Shown: piece by piece, positions 58,401 through 62,474 of the stretch
Layout: every line of letters starts with the position of its first letter
Numbering within the stretch: position 1 is the stretch's first letter
Origin: Liolophura sinensis
Lineage: Eukaryota > Mollusca > Polyplacophora > Chitonida > Chitonidae
Direction of reading: 5' to 3'
NCBI RefSeq assembly: GCF_032854445.1
Contig: NC_088304.1
Coordinates: 14,149,704-14,213,703, forward strand
Length of the DNA: 64,000 bases
Program-made: the position numbers and the translations under genes
Notes under the pieces: generated by a model
The model's input: the letters and a program-made list of their open reading frames with translations, nothing else
The model's database searches: none
What the model was told of the DNA's origin: nothing

Positions 58401-60728
58401 AAATGGACTAACCCGGTGAGAAAAGAGAAACTGTGTCTTCCTGTTGCAAGTAGATGCATACCGACTAAAAAGCACAGAGCAGATGTCACAAAAATTATGT
58501 TCAACATTAATTCATTTATTTCCAGATTTTCGTTTTCAGAAGGCAGATGACAAATGTTTCCCCTAAACGATTATGTATATATAATTATATAGAAACTGTA
58601 CAGTTAATTTAATTTAAATTCGCGCACATTTTTGTGTAATGTTTGCATGAATGCTGCTCATTATAGAAAATTTTCTTCTCCAGCGCCCTTGTAACTGTCT
58701 CATTGGCCAAGAAAGCTGCGACCACGATGCGACGCAACGCAGTTCAAATTAAAGCTGAGATTTTAGACTTTTGTAAATCCAACACAGCTGAGTACAAGGT
58801 ACAATTCATACACGTGTATTTTGAGAAAGTGATTTTTTCCAGGCATTGAGCTCTTGCTCTTGTAGTCTCCTCATTTCAAGGCAGAAGGGATCTCATTCTG
58901 CATTTTGGAGGACTCATTTTTGTAATTATATTTTTGCTGGAATCTCTTATTTTTCTTTATATCACAGATTTGCATGATTGTATCAATCATAAAGCCTCTT
59001 GTTCTTGAGGATTTGTCTGTGATGTTTGGTTAGGCGATGTTTGGTCTCCATTCGCCTGAAGGGTGATGGGAAACAGAGAGAGACATCTCTTGGGTCCATT
59101 TTTGGAGAGATAATCTTATGTCCTCCTCGGCATCATATGAGACTTTTGCCATGATGTTACAATCAATCTACGTTCTATAGTATTTGGTGGGTTGTCATGT
59201 TGGTCTGGAAATTTGTGGTGTATCAGATGCTATCAAATTGACAGTGAAGTAATATAATGAAAGACTTACATCGCAGAGAGTAAAACCAGAGCAACAACGA
59301 CAGTGCGATAGTTGGCACAATGTCACACCTAACCCGTTGAATTACGACCGCTTGTCAATTTACTGTTAGCAACACCTACCAAAGGAAGCTAGCATGGCTG
59401 GCTAGCACATTTAAACAAGAACTTTACTAGTATTTACGTTATGAGCGATATCACACCCAGTACCGTCATCCTGTGGAAGTTGAATAGAAATTCTTTTCTT
59501 GCCTTATCCTTGTACTGCATACTGACTTTTTGTTTGCACCTTTTCAGCCTTTCATTGCACAATATTTCATTCCACAGCTGTCAAGTTTGTGTGAGAACCT
59601 ACAGAACTATAAGCTGTGGACTTTTGTATTGTCTGTTTTGTTTTGTCCTATTTTCAGAGCCTCTGATTTATCTGTTTTCCTATTCTATTATTCTGTTTGT
59701 TCCCTTCACATTTTGCTGTGGAAACACAACACTGAACTGGTGTTAAACTCCAAAATATGGACATAAAATTTTCTAAATTTCAAAGAACATATGTTAAATA
59801 TATGGATTTACTGGTTTTGTTTTCAAGGTTTCAGAAATGATTTATGCATGTAAAAATTTGGAAATGTTTATGCTCCAGTTCGTTGTGTCACAGCTAACTT
59901 GTAATTAAAAACATTGTCTTCTGTTTACCTTGTTTTTTCTCGATGTTTTGTTTGGAATACATGGATACAAGAAAGTGCTAAATATGTAAATTTTCTTGAT
60001 CCATTCTTTTTGTTTTATTGCTCTTCTAGCCCCCAAACAACTGGGTGTCATGTTGTTATGTCAAAATAACTTCATAAAATATTGAAAAACAAAAAAGAAC
60101 AAAAAAACCTGTAAGAAAATACATCCAGCTTTCTTACAGATTGAAATGTACAGTTGATTATTAAGCAGTAATTATTATGAAAGTATTATTTTGCCTAAAT
60201 ATTAAATAATATTTGTGAATCTTTTCCCCTTAGTTTAACTTAAGTAATGGAATAAGTTTTAAAGGTATATCCATTTTCACATTAGAAACATTTCAGGAAC
60301 TTTGAACATGTCCTGTTCCAAAGAAATTATTGCTGCCATCGTTTGTAAATCCATTTGACCCAGCTCTTCAATGTCATAGCCTAAATAAACAAAACCGAAA
60401 TAAACTACATTTAGACCATTTTTAATTTTAATGATAAGGAGTTATTTTGGTACATCAACTTTAATACCCTTTTGTGCAAAAGCATCCCCAACTACTGGTA
60501 TATCCTGTTATAAGTGACTATTTTGATCTCCTCCACTTAACCTACCCTGTGAACTTGTAATGGACTTTCCTCCTCTATACTCCCTGCCGTGTTGCTAGAT
60601 GGGGAGGTGGCAGTGCGGGCGGCGCCACTGCAGGAGGCGGTGGGGGTGGTAGTAAAGTGGTACGCAACCCCAGTGCTATCAAACAGATGTTACTCGATTG
60701 GTGCAAAGCCATGACAGCTGAATACGAG
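10108..60728 (+). CDS. SMTN-like: Smoothelin-like gene with Ig domains, overall locus (3' end beyond the window)
   Basis: This is the whole gene as far as it is visible; the exons are listed separately. Domain order is: short basic N-terminus, long disordered Ser/Lys region, 19-residue repeat region, three Ig I-set domains, linker, smoothelin domain ([10 protein letters not shown] joined to [20 protein letters not shown]), Lys/Glu-rich helix, Thr-rich linker, and the first helix of a CH domain ([19 protein letters not shown]). Vertebrate smoothelin has the same C-terminal order, with IEDE..LDKML followed by FEERKLIRAALRELR and a CH domain starting IKQMLLDWC. Smoothelins bind actin filaments in contractile cells, and Ig I-set domains are typical of sarcomeric and palladin-like proteins, so a muscle cytoskeletal role is inferred. 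Exon phases agree at every junction except around 27064-27626. The CH domain and stop codon continue beyond 64000. Confidence 0.88.
10227..10494 (+). mobile_element. SINE-1 copy, full length
   Basis: It runs from GGGGCCTCCATCGCTCAGGT through GTGAGTTCAAGTCCAGCTC to AAACACCAATCAAATAAATA. It begins about 80 bases after the exon 1 donor. Confidence 0.9.
10944..11090. repeat. Foldback element with about 54-base arms
   Basis: The left arm starts AGTAACTCC and contains GACGATCTCA and TTTAATTAAG. The right arm holds the reverse complements CTTAATTAAA, TGAGATCGTC and GGAGTTACT. The loop of about 40 bases contains CCTCCTCTGAGG. This is a typical MITE-like foldback with no coding content. Confidence 0.8.
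12150..12194. repeat. (AT)n / (TATG)n microsatellite
   Basis: A pure TA run is followed by short TATG repeats. Confidence 0.95.
12776..12902 (-). mobile_element. MITE-A copy 4, fragment
   Basis: The reversed core GGCCAATCCAACCAACAT is followed by GTGCGAAAAGGTTGAATAAT and TAGGGTAA. The other half is not recognisable. Confidence 0.65.
13249..13462 (+). mobile_element. MITE-A copy 5
   Basis: The left end is CCCTAATTCCTCAAAATCTT, the core CTACATTGGTTGGATCAG, and the right end CATGCGAAAGGGTTGAAGAA. This copy and the one at 58196 are the most complete of the family. Confidence 0.75.
13650..14839 (+). CDS. SMTN-like: Exon 2: long Ser/Lys-rich disordered region
   Basis: The acceptor is TTTCTTTTTAG/C and the donor GATGAG/GTGAGC. 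Entry phase is 1 and exit phase 0, with 396 full codons. The protein is rich in Ser, Lys, Ala and Thr with no folded domain visible. It has a basic first two thirds (for example [27 protein letters not shown]) and an acidic end ([20 protein letters not shown]). Such a stretch suits a flexible, phosphorylatable linker, which is inference. The open frame extends upstream to 13574 with a hydrophobic [14 protein letters not shown], but that part is intron read-through, not a signal peptide. A truncated SINE follows 65 bases after the donor. Confidence 0.85.
14904..15050 (+). mobile_element. SINE-1, 5'-truncated
   Basis: It starts within the body at GTGGAAAGGTCTGTCAGC and ends at ACACCAATCAAATAAATGAA. 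It lacks the tRNA-like head. Confidence 0.85.
15626..16079. mobile_element. MITE-B copy 1 (about 450 bp, long terminal inverted repeats)
   Basis: The left end contains ACCAAAATGAAGTAAGTATC and GATGAAAG. The right end is CTTTCATC, TATACTTCATTTTAGAG, TGGTCTTTGCCTTTAA, so the ends form inverted repeats of about 45 bases. A second copy lies at 62475-62950 and shares the interior, for example CACATAAGGTTTTAGC and ATGAATGCATTCGCTGATTT. No transposase frame is present, so it is non-autonomous. Confidence 0.8.
16148..16196 (+). CDS. SMTN-like: Exon 3: 49-nt exon
   Basis: The acceptor is TTTCTCTTTCAG and the donor GACAG/GTATTT. It encodes [16 protein letters not shown], entering in phase 0 after exon 2 and leaving in phase 1 into exon 4. 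Both junctions agree, which is the main evidence for so short an exon. The sequence is acidic with two cysteines and no recognised motif. Because 49 is not a multiple of three, skipping it would shift the frame, so it should be constitutive. Confidence 0.75.
17700..17780 (+). mobile_element. SINE-2 (CACT-tailed) 3' fragment
   Basis: GTCGTATGACTGAAAAATTG, then GACGTTGAACCCCAATCACT and (CACT)n, match the ends at 1895 and 43435. Confidence 0.7.
17808..17962 (-). mobile_element. SINE-1 fragment adjacent to the exon 4 acceptor
   Basis: The reversed tail TTTATTTGTTTGATTAGTGG, body GGTGGGAGGAAACTAAC and GGATTTGAACTCACAGCG are recognisable. Internal deletions are present. Confidence 0.75.
18009..18590 (+). 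CDS. SMTN-like: Exon 4: acidic region with a 19-residue repeat
   Basis: The acceptor is GTTTGTAG/AT and the donor AGAAG/GTACGA, phase 1 to phase 1, 194 codons. The first third is acidic ([35 protein letters not shown]). At 18266-18439 three units of 19-20 residues follow one another: [38 protein letters not shown], and [20 protein letters not shown]. Conserved positions are an (L)TP/S, a Gly, an aromatic or Val, an Asp and a final Thr. I do not recognise this as a named domain; alternating hydrophobic positions suggest beta hairpins. The Thr/Arg pattern resembles the Thr-rich stretch encoded at 55453-55593. No signal peptide or membrane segment is present. Confidence 0.85.
18591..19136 (+). 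other. Intron 4
   Basis: It is dominated by an (AT)n microsatellite at 18876-18979. Open frames across that run are artefacts. Confidence 0.8.
18876..18979. repeat. (AT)n microsatellite
   Basis: A long TA run with a few ATAC interruptions at its left end. Confidence 0.97.
19137..19415 (+). CDS. SMTN-like: Exon 5: Ig I-set domain 1
   Basis: The acceptor is TTGATTCACAG/GC and the donor CACAG/GTTAGT, phase 1 to 1, 93 codons. This is one complete Ig module on one exon, the usual layout for muscle Ig domains. The core residues are visible: first Cys in VTLRCQG, Trp in VTWYAG, and second Cys in LYRCVFRN, preceded by an acidic FPDDEQ turn. The closing strand is SCNLTVT. The nearest family is the I-set found in titin, palladin and related proteins; the fold is clear, the binding partner is not. 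Its 3' end and donor are tandemly repeated in the following intron (19394-19618). Confidence 0.92.
19394..19618 (+). repeat. 31-bp tandem repeat derived from the exon 5 3' end and donor, about seven copies
   Basis: The unit reads AACCTCACTGACACAGGTCA then GTCACACGAGT. The first copy is the true exon 5 end, AACCTCACTGTCACAG/GTTAGT. Every later unit therefore has a donor-like CACAG/GTCAGT. In the exon frame the first intronic codon is TAG, so use of a later donor would truncate the protein. Confidence 0.92.
22317..22582 (-). mobile_element. SINE-1 copy, full length
   Basis: The reverse complement runs from GGGGCCTCCGTGGCTCAGTT through GTGAGTTCAAGTCCAGCTC to CACCAATCAAATAAATAAAT. Confidence 0.9.
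22981..23164 (+). mobile_element. SINE-1 fragments (body plus a separate tail)
   Basis: 22981-23096 carries GGTTGTGGGTTTCCCCCTGG and a decayed tail. 23131-23164 is a second tail, GTACAGCATAAAACACCAAT followed by CAAGTAAATAAAT. Confidence 0.65.
24040..24510. repeat. 12-bp minisatellite (GTGGACGTATCA-like)
   Basis: Units of GTGGACGTAKYA repeat for about 470 bases, with 9- to 12-base variants. Long open frames on both strands (VDVSVDV-like and TSTDTST-like) are repeat translations. Confidence 0.93.
24530..25500. repeat. Degenerate pyrimidine-rich repeat (CTTGTTCAGTTC-like)
   Basis: Variants of TTGTTCAGTTCACCCTTGTT recur irregularly for nearly 1 kb. A SINE-1 body/tail fragment interrupts it at 24885-25005. 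The plus-strand open frame at 25042-25542 is low complexity and not a gene. Confidence 0.75.
24885..25005 (+). mobile_element. SINE-1, 5'-truncated
   Basis: CCAGCAGCCTGCGAATGGTC, CTCCCACCATAATGCTGG and GAGTACGGAGTAAAACATCA, followed by a TAAATAAATAAA tail. Confidence 0.85.
25641..25928 (+). CDS. SMTN-like: Exon 6: Ig I-set domain 2
   Basis: The acceptor is TTTTGCTTGCAG/CA and the donor CACAA/GTAAGT, phase 1 to 1, 96 codons. A complete Ig module: first Cys in [10 protein letters not shown], Trp in EIFWHKEG, the I-set signature [13 protein letters not shown] with the second Cys, and a closing CQLLVT strand. It is preceded by a short linker, [18 protein letters not shown]. The DxGxYxC motif is canonical, so this is the best-formed of the three Ig domains. 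Its phase lets it be added or removed as a module without breaking the frame. Confidence 0.93.
25929..26845 (+). other. Intron 6
   Basis: It includes a decayed reversed SINE-1 piece near 26428-26500, a run of 14 G at 26592-26605 and a foldback element (26654-26797) ending 48 bases before exon 7. Confidence 0.65.
26654..26797. repeat. Foldback element beside the exon 7 acceptor
   Basis: The left arm GGCCTATTTCACAAAACTTC and the right arm GAAGTTTTGTGAAACTGGTC are reverse complements apart from a few bases. The interior is about 90 bases and has no coding content. Confidence 0.75.
26846..27134 (+). CDS. SMTN-like: Exon 7: Ig I-set domain 3, with an apparent +1 frameshift
   Basis: The acceptor is TTGATTTCCAG/TT and the donor GTTAAAT/GTAAGA. 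Core residues are present: first Cys in KLMCRISG, Trp in VSWYHEG, and [13 protein letters not shown] before the second Cys strand. As written, the frame then runs into TGA at 27118. Reading with one base fewer in the five-G run at 27064-27068 gives [19 protein letters not shown], a perfect Ig ending, and restores donor phase 1. Length is 289 nt where the neighbouring Ig exons are multiples of three. This is either an assembly error or a real disrupting indel. Confidence 0.85.
27379..27923 (+). CDS. SMTN-like: Exon 8: disordered linker, with two compensating frame breaks
   Basis: The acceptor is GTTAATTTCAG/CT and the donor CCCAAG/GTATGT. Total length (545) fits entry in phase 1 and exit in phase 0, and the exit joins exon 9 in frame. 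Inside, the entry frame stops at TGA 27441. The +1 frame is open to 27626 and reads like protein ([20 protein letters not shown]). From the C tract at about 27567-27580 the entry frame resumes ([37 protein letters not shown]). One extra base before 27441 and one missing base in the C-rich stretch would reconcile it. No domain was recognised. An alternative is a short unrecognised intron ending at CCCCCACAG. Confidence 0.6.
28908..28945 (+). mobile_element. SINE-1 body remnant
   Basis: Only GGAACCTGCGGATGGTTGTG and a few following bases remain. Confidence 0.5.
29283..29512 (+). mobile_element. SINE-1, lacking the extreme 5' head
   Basis: It starts at AATGACCCAGGAGTCTCTCA and ends at AACACCAATCAAATAAATAA, with little divergence from the consensus. 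Confidence 0.9.
30201..30262 (-). mobile_element. SINE-1 tail fragment
   Basis: GTGTTTTACGCCGTACTCAA and GAATATTTCAC, reversed, are followed by a short piece of body. Confidence 0.7.
31201..31284 (+). ncRNA. 84-nt near-perfect hairpin, possible pre-miRNA or foldback element
   Basis: The left arm is TTCCAACTGCAGTTTCAAAC continuing CTCATGTAATTTTCA. The right arm TGAAAATAACATGAAG continuing TTTGAAACTGCAAGTGGAA pairs with it over about 35 positions with few mismatches. The loop is about 10 bases. Size and shape fit an animal miRNA precursor in an intron, but no mature sequence was recognised, and a small foldback repeat would look the same. Confidence 0.4.
31361..31480. repeat. (TATC)n then (AT)n microsatellite
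   Basis: A CTAT tetranucleotide run passes into a long TA run. Confidence 0.97.
34154..34177. repeat. (GT)n microsatellite
   Basis: A pure TG run of about twelve units. Confidence 0.95.
35245..35500. repeat. 34-bp tandem repeat, about seven copies
   Basis: The unit reads TTTAATTTAATTGGCATTTG then AAATTGGCTTCACC. Copies are moderately diverged and some have lost a few bases. Confidence 0.9.
35877..36045. repeat. Foldback element (CCCAGTTG...CAACTGGCCC ends)
   Basis: The left end CCCAGTTGTTCAGAAGTGTA and the right end TACGCTTTTGAGCAACTGGC are near reverse complements. The pairing continues inward to CTTAAGCC and GGCTTAA. The interior is about 90 bases. Confidence 0.8.
36095..36200. repeat. 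AT-rich 33-bp tandem repeat, three copies
   Basis: The unit contains ACGGTAATGTAATATGTAAT and AAATAATAAT. Confidence 0.85.
39268..39331 (+). mobile_element. SINE-1 tail fragment
   Basis: GTACTGTAAGTGAAATATTC then GAGTACGCCGTAAAACATCA; it abuts a foldback element on its right. Confidence 0.75.
39332..39511. repeat. Foldback element with about 28-base arms
   Basis: The left end AAGGAATACAGAATTGATTC and the right end GATTCTGTATCCTT, with TGATTGGCT opposite AGCCAATCA, are inverted repeats. There is no coding interior. Confidence 0.8.
40193..40286 (+). repeat. 47-bp direct repeat, two copies
   Basis: GGGTCCTAGGATTGGGCTTT starts at 40193 and again at 40240, continuing to ATAATGTGCAAGGGAT in both. 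Confidence 0.9.
40558..40757 (-). mobile_element. MITE-A copy 6
   Basis: Reverse orientation: AACTCTTCAGACTTGTCGCA, then CTGAAGGCATTATTCTGTGT, GGGCAATCCAACCATTGTAC, and the end GTGAAAAGGTTGAAAATTGG. Confidence 0.7.
40915..41155 (-). mobile_element. SINE-1 copy, diverged
   Basis: The reversed tail AATTGGTGTTTTATGCCTTA, then CAGGTTGCTGACAGACCTTC and GAGCTGGACTTGAACTCGCA. The head is eroded. Confidence 0.8.
41345..41660 (+). repeat. GC-richer patch, possible unclassified tRNA-headed element
   Basis: The stretch contains GTGGGTTCGAATCATATAAC, which resembles a pol III B box, followed by about 200 bases richer in G and C than their surroundings. There is no second copy in the window, so element status is unproven. 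The open frame across it lacks splice-site support. Confidence 0.25.
43435..43772 (+). mobile_element. SINE-2 (CACT-tailed), longest copy
   Basis: It spans GTCCGGAGCGGTAGATCCAG, AATGGCTTGGGCGGTGTGGC and CTTACATGCACTCTAAGGAT. The end is ATGTTAAACCCCAATCACTC and a (CACT)n run. Its 3' end matches 1895-1986 and 17700-17780. Confidence 0.75.
43922..45045. repeat. 15-bp minisatellite (GTGCTGGTGTTGACT), about 1.1 kb
   Basis: Many variants of GTGCTGGTGTTGACT repeat, with a short non-repeat gap near 44365-44400. The 15-base period keeps frames open on both strands, producing false ORFs such as [10 protein letters not shown] and its antisense QHQHSQHQH. Confidence 0.95.
45233..45816. repeat. 61-bp tandem repeat, about nine copies
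   Basis: The unit reads ACCATTTCCCTTAAATGTAA, TATCCATTACCATTTCCTTT, ACATATAATATAATATTCACT. Copies at 45301 and 45362 give the period. There is little divergence, so the array is young or homogenised. Confidence 0.95.
46040..46232 (+). mobile_element. SINE-1, 5'-truncated and diverged
   Basis: GTGAGTTTCAGTCCATGCTG, GGAAGGTCTGTCAGCAACCT and a tail AAAACACCAGTCAGATGAAT. Confidence 0.85.
47769..47903 (+). CDS. SMTN-like: Exon 9: start of the smoothelin domain
   Basis: The acceptor is TGTGTTTCAG/AA and the donor AAAATG/GTGAGT, phase 0 to 0, 45 codons. The first half is a Ser/Asp linker ([20 protein letters not shown]). The end, [15 protein letters not shown], aligns with the start of the last smoothelin domain of vertebrate SMTN (IEDE..LDKML), and the domain continues in exon 10. 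The last 43 bases of this exon and about 55 bases of intron form the unit of the large array that follows. Using any later array copy as donor would read Val-Ser-stop after this exon, cutting off the smoothelin and CH domains. Confidence 0.93.
47861..49945 (+). repeat. Exon-end/5'-splice-site tandem array (units of 92-102 bp, about 20 copies)
   Basis: Each unit has GAGTTACACAAAATGGTGAG, TTAATGAGGATTGGGGTGAG, a GA-rich run and GGGACAAAACCCCAAAATAC. The first unit is the real exon 9 end. Type A units keep the exon text GATTGAGGATGAGGAGGAG; type B units have GGATTTAAAATGAGGAG. From 48388 the order B-B-A-A-B-A occurs twice, about 582 bases apart, which shows a six-unit higher-order duplication. 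Minus-strand frames across it ([13 protein letters not shown]-like) are artefacts. Decayed units continue to about 50600. Confidence 0.95.
49987..50207. repeat. Foldback element inserted in the array's decayed end
   Basis: The left arm GGGATCACGAAGAGATTTTA with GAGTCAAAATTTCAA pairs with the right arm TTGAAATTTTGACTTAAGTT and TTTGTGATTTCGGGGCC. The arms are about 45 bases and the interior about 130. Confidence 0.8.
50208..50600 (+). repeat. Decayed units of the exon 9 donor array
   Basis: Diverged copies persist: GCACAAAATGGTGAGTACAA, AAAAAATGGTGAGTCAGTG and AAAATGGTGTGGTAACC, along with GA-rich runs. Confidence 0.75.
51232..51307 (+). CDS. SMTN-like: Exon 10: smoothelin domain core
   Basis: The acceptor is TTTTATTTACAG and the donor CCAGAG/GTGAGA, phase 0 to 1. 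It encodes [25 protein letters not shown]. Vertebrate smoothelin has LDQSTDFEERKLIRAALREL at this place, so the family assignment rests most firmly here. The pattern F-E-x-R-x-x-I-R-x-x-L-x-x-L-R is an amphipathic basic helix. Skipping this exon would shift the frame. Confidence 0.95.
51308..52270 (+). other. Intron 10, nothing recognised
   Basis: AT-rich, with no repeat family member or extra exon seen. Confidence 0.7.
52271..52570 (+). CDS. SMTN-like: Exon 11: charged helical region after the smoothelin domain
   Basis: The acceptor is CGATTTACAG/AG and the donor CCACAG/GTTAGT, phase 1 to 1, 100 codons. The first 75 residues are Lys/Glu/Arg/Gln-rich ([40 protein letters not shown]) and should form a long single helix or coiled coil. 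The end is Ser/Thr-rich ([16 protein letters not shown]). Vertebrate smoothelin has a comparable charged helix (RDKERERR region) followed by a Thr/Ser stretch. It can be skipped without breaking the frame. Confidence 0.92.
52571..53481 (+). other. Intron 11, nothing recognised
   Basis: A short G run lies near 52950. No repeat family member or exon was seen. Confidence 0.7.
53482..53583 (+). CDS. SMTN-like: Exon 12: Thr/Gly/Pro linker
   Basis: The acceptor is CCCCTTTCTAG/AC and the donor AAGCCTG/GTAAAT, phase 1 to 1, 34 codons. It encodes [20 protein letters not shown] then [13 protein letters not shown]. This is a flexible linker with no domain. The local GC content is higher than in the introns. 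Being phase-symmetric it may be an optional cassette. Confidence 0.85.
53584..55452 (+). other. Intron 12
   Basis: AT-rich. A short hairpin is centred near 54950 (TTGTCCTAAATT opposite AATTTAGGACAA, about 54928-54975). No exon or SINE was recognised. Confidence 0.65.
55453..55593 (+). CDS. SMTN-like: Exon 13: Thr-rich linker
   Basis: The acceptor is TTTATCGTCTAG/AT and the donor TGGGGAG/GTAGAA, phase 1 to 1, 47 codons. It encodes [20 protein letters not shown] then [20 protein letters not shown] and ETTQRWG. The [18 protein letters not shown] pattern resembles the Thr/Arg strand-like stretch between the last smoothelin domain and the CH domain of vertebrate SMTN, and the repeat units in exon 4. 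The function is unknown. Confidence 0.88.
55594..56907 (+). other. Intron 13
   Basis: It holds one SINE-1 fragment (56150-56316). Nothing else was recognised. Confidence 0.7.
56150..56316 (+). mobile_element. SINE-1, 5'-truncated
   Basis: GGAAAGGTCTGCCAGCAACC, GTTTCCTCCCACCACAATGC and the tail ATAAACACCAATCAAATAAA; about a dozen bases before the tail are deleted. Confidence 0.85.
56908..56989 (+). CDS. SMTN-like: Exon 14: linker before the CH domain
   Basis: The acceptor is TTTACTGTTAG/CT and the donor ACCAAA/GTAAGT, entering in phase 1 and leaving in phase 2. It encodes [20 protein letters not shown] then PGAAKP plus AA of the next codon. The sequence corresponds in place to the Ala/Pro/Lys linker just upstream of the smoothelin CH domain (vertebrate RKAMIEKLEKEGAAG region). 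The phase-2 donor can join either of the two following CH-start exons. Confidence 0.9.
56990..58683 (+). other. Intron 14
   Basis: It contains MITE-A copy 7 (58196-58400). Nothing else was recognised. Confidence 0.7.
58196..58400 (+). mobile_element. MITE-A copy 7, best copy
   Basis: The left end is TACCCTAATTCTTCAACCTT, the core CTACATTGGTTGGATTGG, and the right end GTGCGAAAAGGTTGAAGAAT. The terminal inverted repeats are about 25 bases. There is no transposase. Confidence 0.85.
58684..58798 (+). CDS. SMTN-like: Exon 15a: alternative start of the CH domain
   Basis: The acceptor is TTCTTCTCCAG/CG and the donor TACAAG/GTACAA, phase 2 to 0. With AA from exon 14 it encodes [20 protein letters not shown] then [19 protein letters not shown]. 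The last 20 residues match the first helix of the smoothelin CH domain (IK..LLDWC pattern), with Phe replacing the usual Trp. Exon 15b at 60599 encodes the same helix with the same phases. If both were spliced together, exon 15b would be read in the wrong frame and hit a stop, so the two appear mutually exclusive. The linker here is basic and non-repetitive, unlike the glycine-rich one in 15b. Confidence 0.88.
58799..60598 (+). other. Intron between the alternative CH-start exons
   Basis: About 1.8 kb with no repeat family member recognised. If the flanking exons are mutually exclusive, control elements such as competing RNA stems could lie here; none was identified by eye. Confidence 0.6.
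60599..60728 (+). CDS. SMTN-like: Exon 15b: alternative start of the CH domain, canonical smoothelin form
   Basis: The acceptor is CCGTGTTGCTAG/AT and the donor TACGAG/GTATCG, phase 2 to 0. With AA from exon 14 it encodes a glycine-rich linker ([20 protein letters not shown]) and then [33 protein letters not shown] is the exact start of the CH domain in vertebrate smoothelins ([18 protein letters not shown]). The CH domain binds actin-related partners or calmodulin in SMTN-family proteins; only its first helix is in this window. The GC-rich linker stands out against the AT-rich surroundings. Confidence 0.93.
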
Positions 60729-61740
60729 GTATCGAGAATGTCGCCTAGTTTCATGGCGTCGCAGCATGCCGTGTGCGTAGCTTATTTGACTGTATATGGG
60801 CAAGTCAAATCAACGCTTTGAAATGATTGGCTGTGAATAGACAAACATTATATATTCATATATAATTAATTATTAACAACCAGTGAAGCAAATAACTAGA
60901 ATATTAATAGATTTGCCAGATCATGGAAATGGAGGGAGGTAACACAGCAAATATGTGCTCGTTTTGTAATATTAAATGTGGAGAAAACTTCATAAAGTTC
61001 AGATGAAAGAGTGGGAAACGTTAATTGTAAATGTGATCTTTAATATTTTTTCTTTAAAGAATAAAAGACACTTGATAATAATTTTTCTATGTTGGCAATT
61101 TAGGGCCATCTCTTGGTTAATGTATTTTTTTTGCGTAATAATGTTATAAATGAGGATGTAAGATATGCCCAATAGATATATTTGCACTAGAATTTGGTCT
61201 TTTCAGTTAACAGATGTGTTCGACCTGGATTTTGATCATATTTATACTCTTAATATATTTATAAGTGTTATCATAATTCAGATTAAATACATGTGGTTGA
61301 ATATAATAATAAACAACAAATTTACATTGAAATAAATTTATTACACTTTCATCGCATCCTTGTGTAGAACATTATTATCCAAAGATGGTATACACCAAGA
61401 GGTGCTTCCAAATACCCACCCTGCGAAAACATTTTCAAATATCCATTTCTCCTGAATAAAAATAAAAATTAAGAAAAATATCAAAGACCATAATGAATTT
61501 TCAAGCTCTTTCGTCTGGTGTTGACATCATTTTTTTGCTTTCTTTTCCTTTAATGTAGTTATTATACCATATCTTTGAAAGATTGAAAAATAACCTCTGG
61601 AAATACTGTAATTATTGAAACCCCCCAAGATTGGCTGGCGGACTGTTATGTTTTGCTCTTACAGATAACCTATATGTACCTATACTAACACCTATATCCC
61701 ATTTATCTTCACTACTTTAAATAACAAGCTGTCCGTCTGA

Positions 61741-62151
61741 ACTTATGGAAGACGGATGTGGTCCCGTCTTTAAATACTTGCGCGTTGAAATTAACCAAAA
61801 CCGCGTGTAAAAAATCATGCGTTTTTTGTTAATCTCAACCCACAGGTTTTGTGGCGGGACACACAGGTTTGGGTCCTCGAGAATGCGAAATTAGTGAAAC
61901 CGCATGAAATTACTGCTAATCTCGCTTAGTTTATCATAAACCCATTGAGAATAACGTAAAAATCGCGTTTTTTTTTCGCTAGTTTCGACTCGTGTTTTCG
62001 ACATACTGGCTTTGCGAAGTGACATGCGAGTCGAGAACTGGAGACCGCAATATCAAATGGCATGATTTTTAGGTATTCTCGAGTTTTCGACCCGCTGGTA
62101 TTAAAAGACACGGGCTCAAGAACGCAGCTAGCCACATCCATCTTCCATATG
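61741..62151. mobile_element. Inverted-repeat element with CpG-containing interior, about 410 bp
   Basis: The ends TTATGGAAGACGGATGTGG and CCACATCCATCTTCCATA are inverted repeats. The interior has several internally similar pieces (GTTAATCTCAACCC, GCTAATCTCGCTT, GCTAGTTTCGACTCG) and more CpG than its surroundings. There is no transposase-like frame. Confidence 0.65.
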
Positions 62152-62474
62152 ATGTATGTTCATTATCTATCTCTACTGACATCCAAACCTTTGTGAGGTA
62201 CAAATAGCTATTTTTGCTCTCACATTAGACAGTAGACCTTCACCGTTTCACCTTATCTGTCACCATAGGGTTTTCTCAAAAGTCAGTATTTTACCTTGGG
62301 ACACTCAGATTTTCTCCGCCAATAAAACTTGATCGTCATGGTATATAAAGTGAAATATTCTTGGCCTATATGGCGTTAAACAATAAGCAAATTAAGACTT
62401 GAATACATACTTCTGGCAATGACATAGAATGGTTTGGCTGACTGATTGTGATTCTTGGGACCTCATATTTGATA

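Noticed and set aside
58684-60728. Two CH-start exons as two consecutive CH domains in one protein
   Set aside because: Only the first helix is encoded by each, and consecutive splicing breaks the frame.
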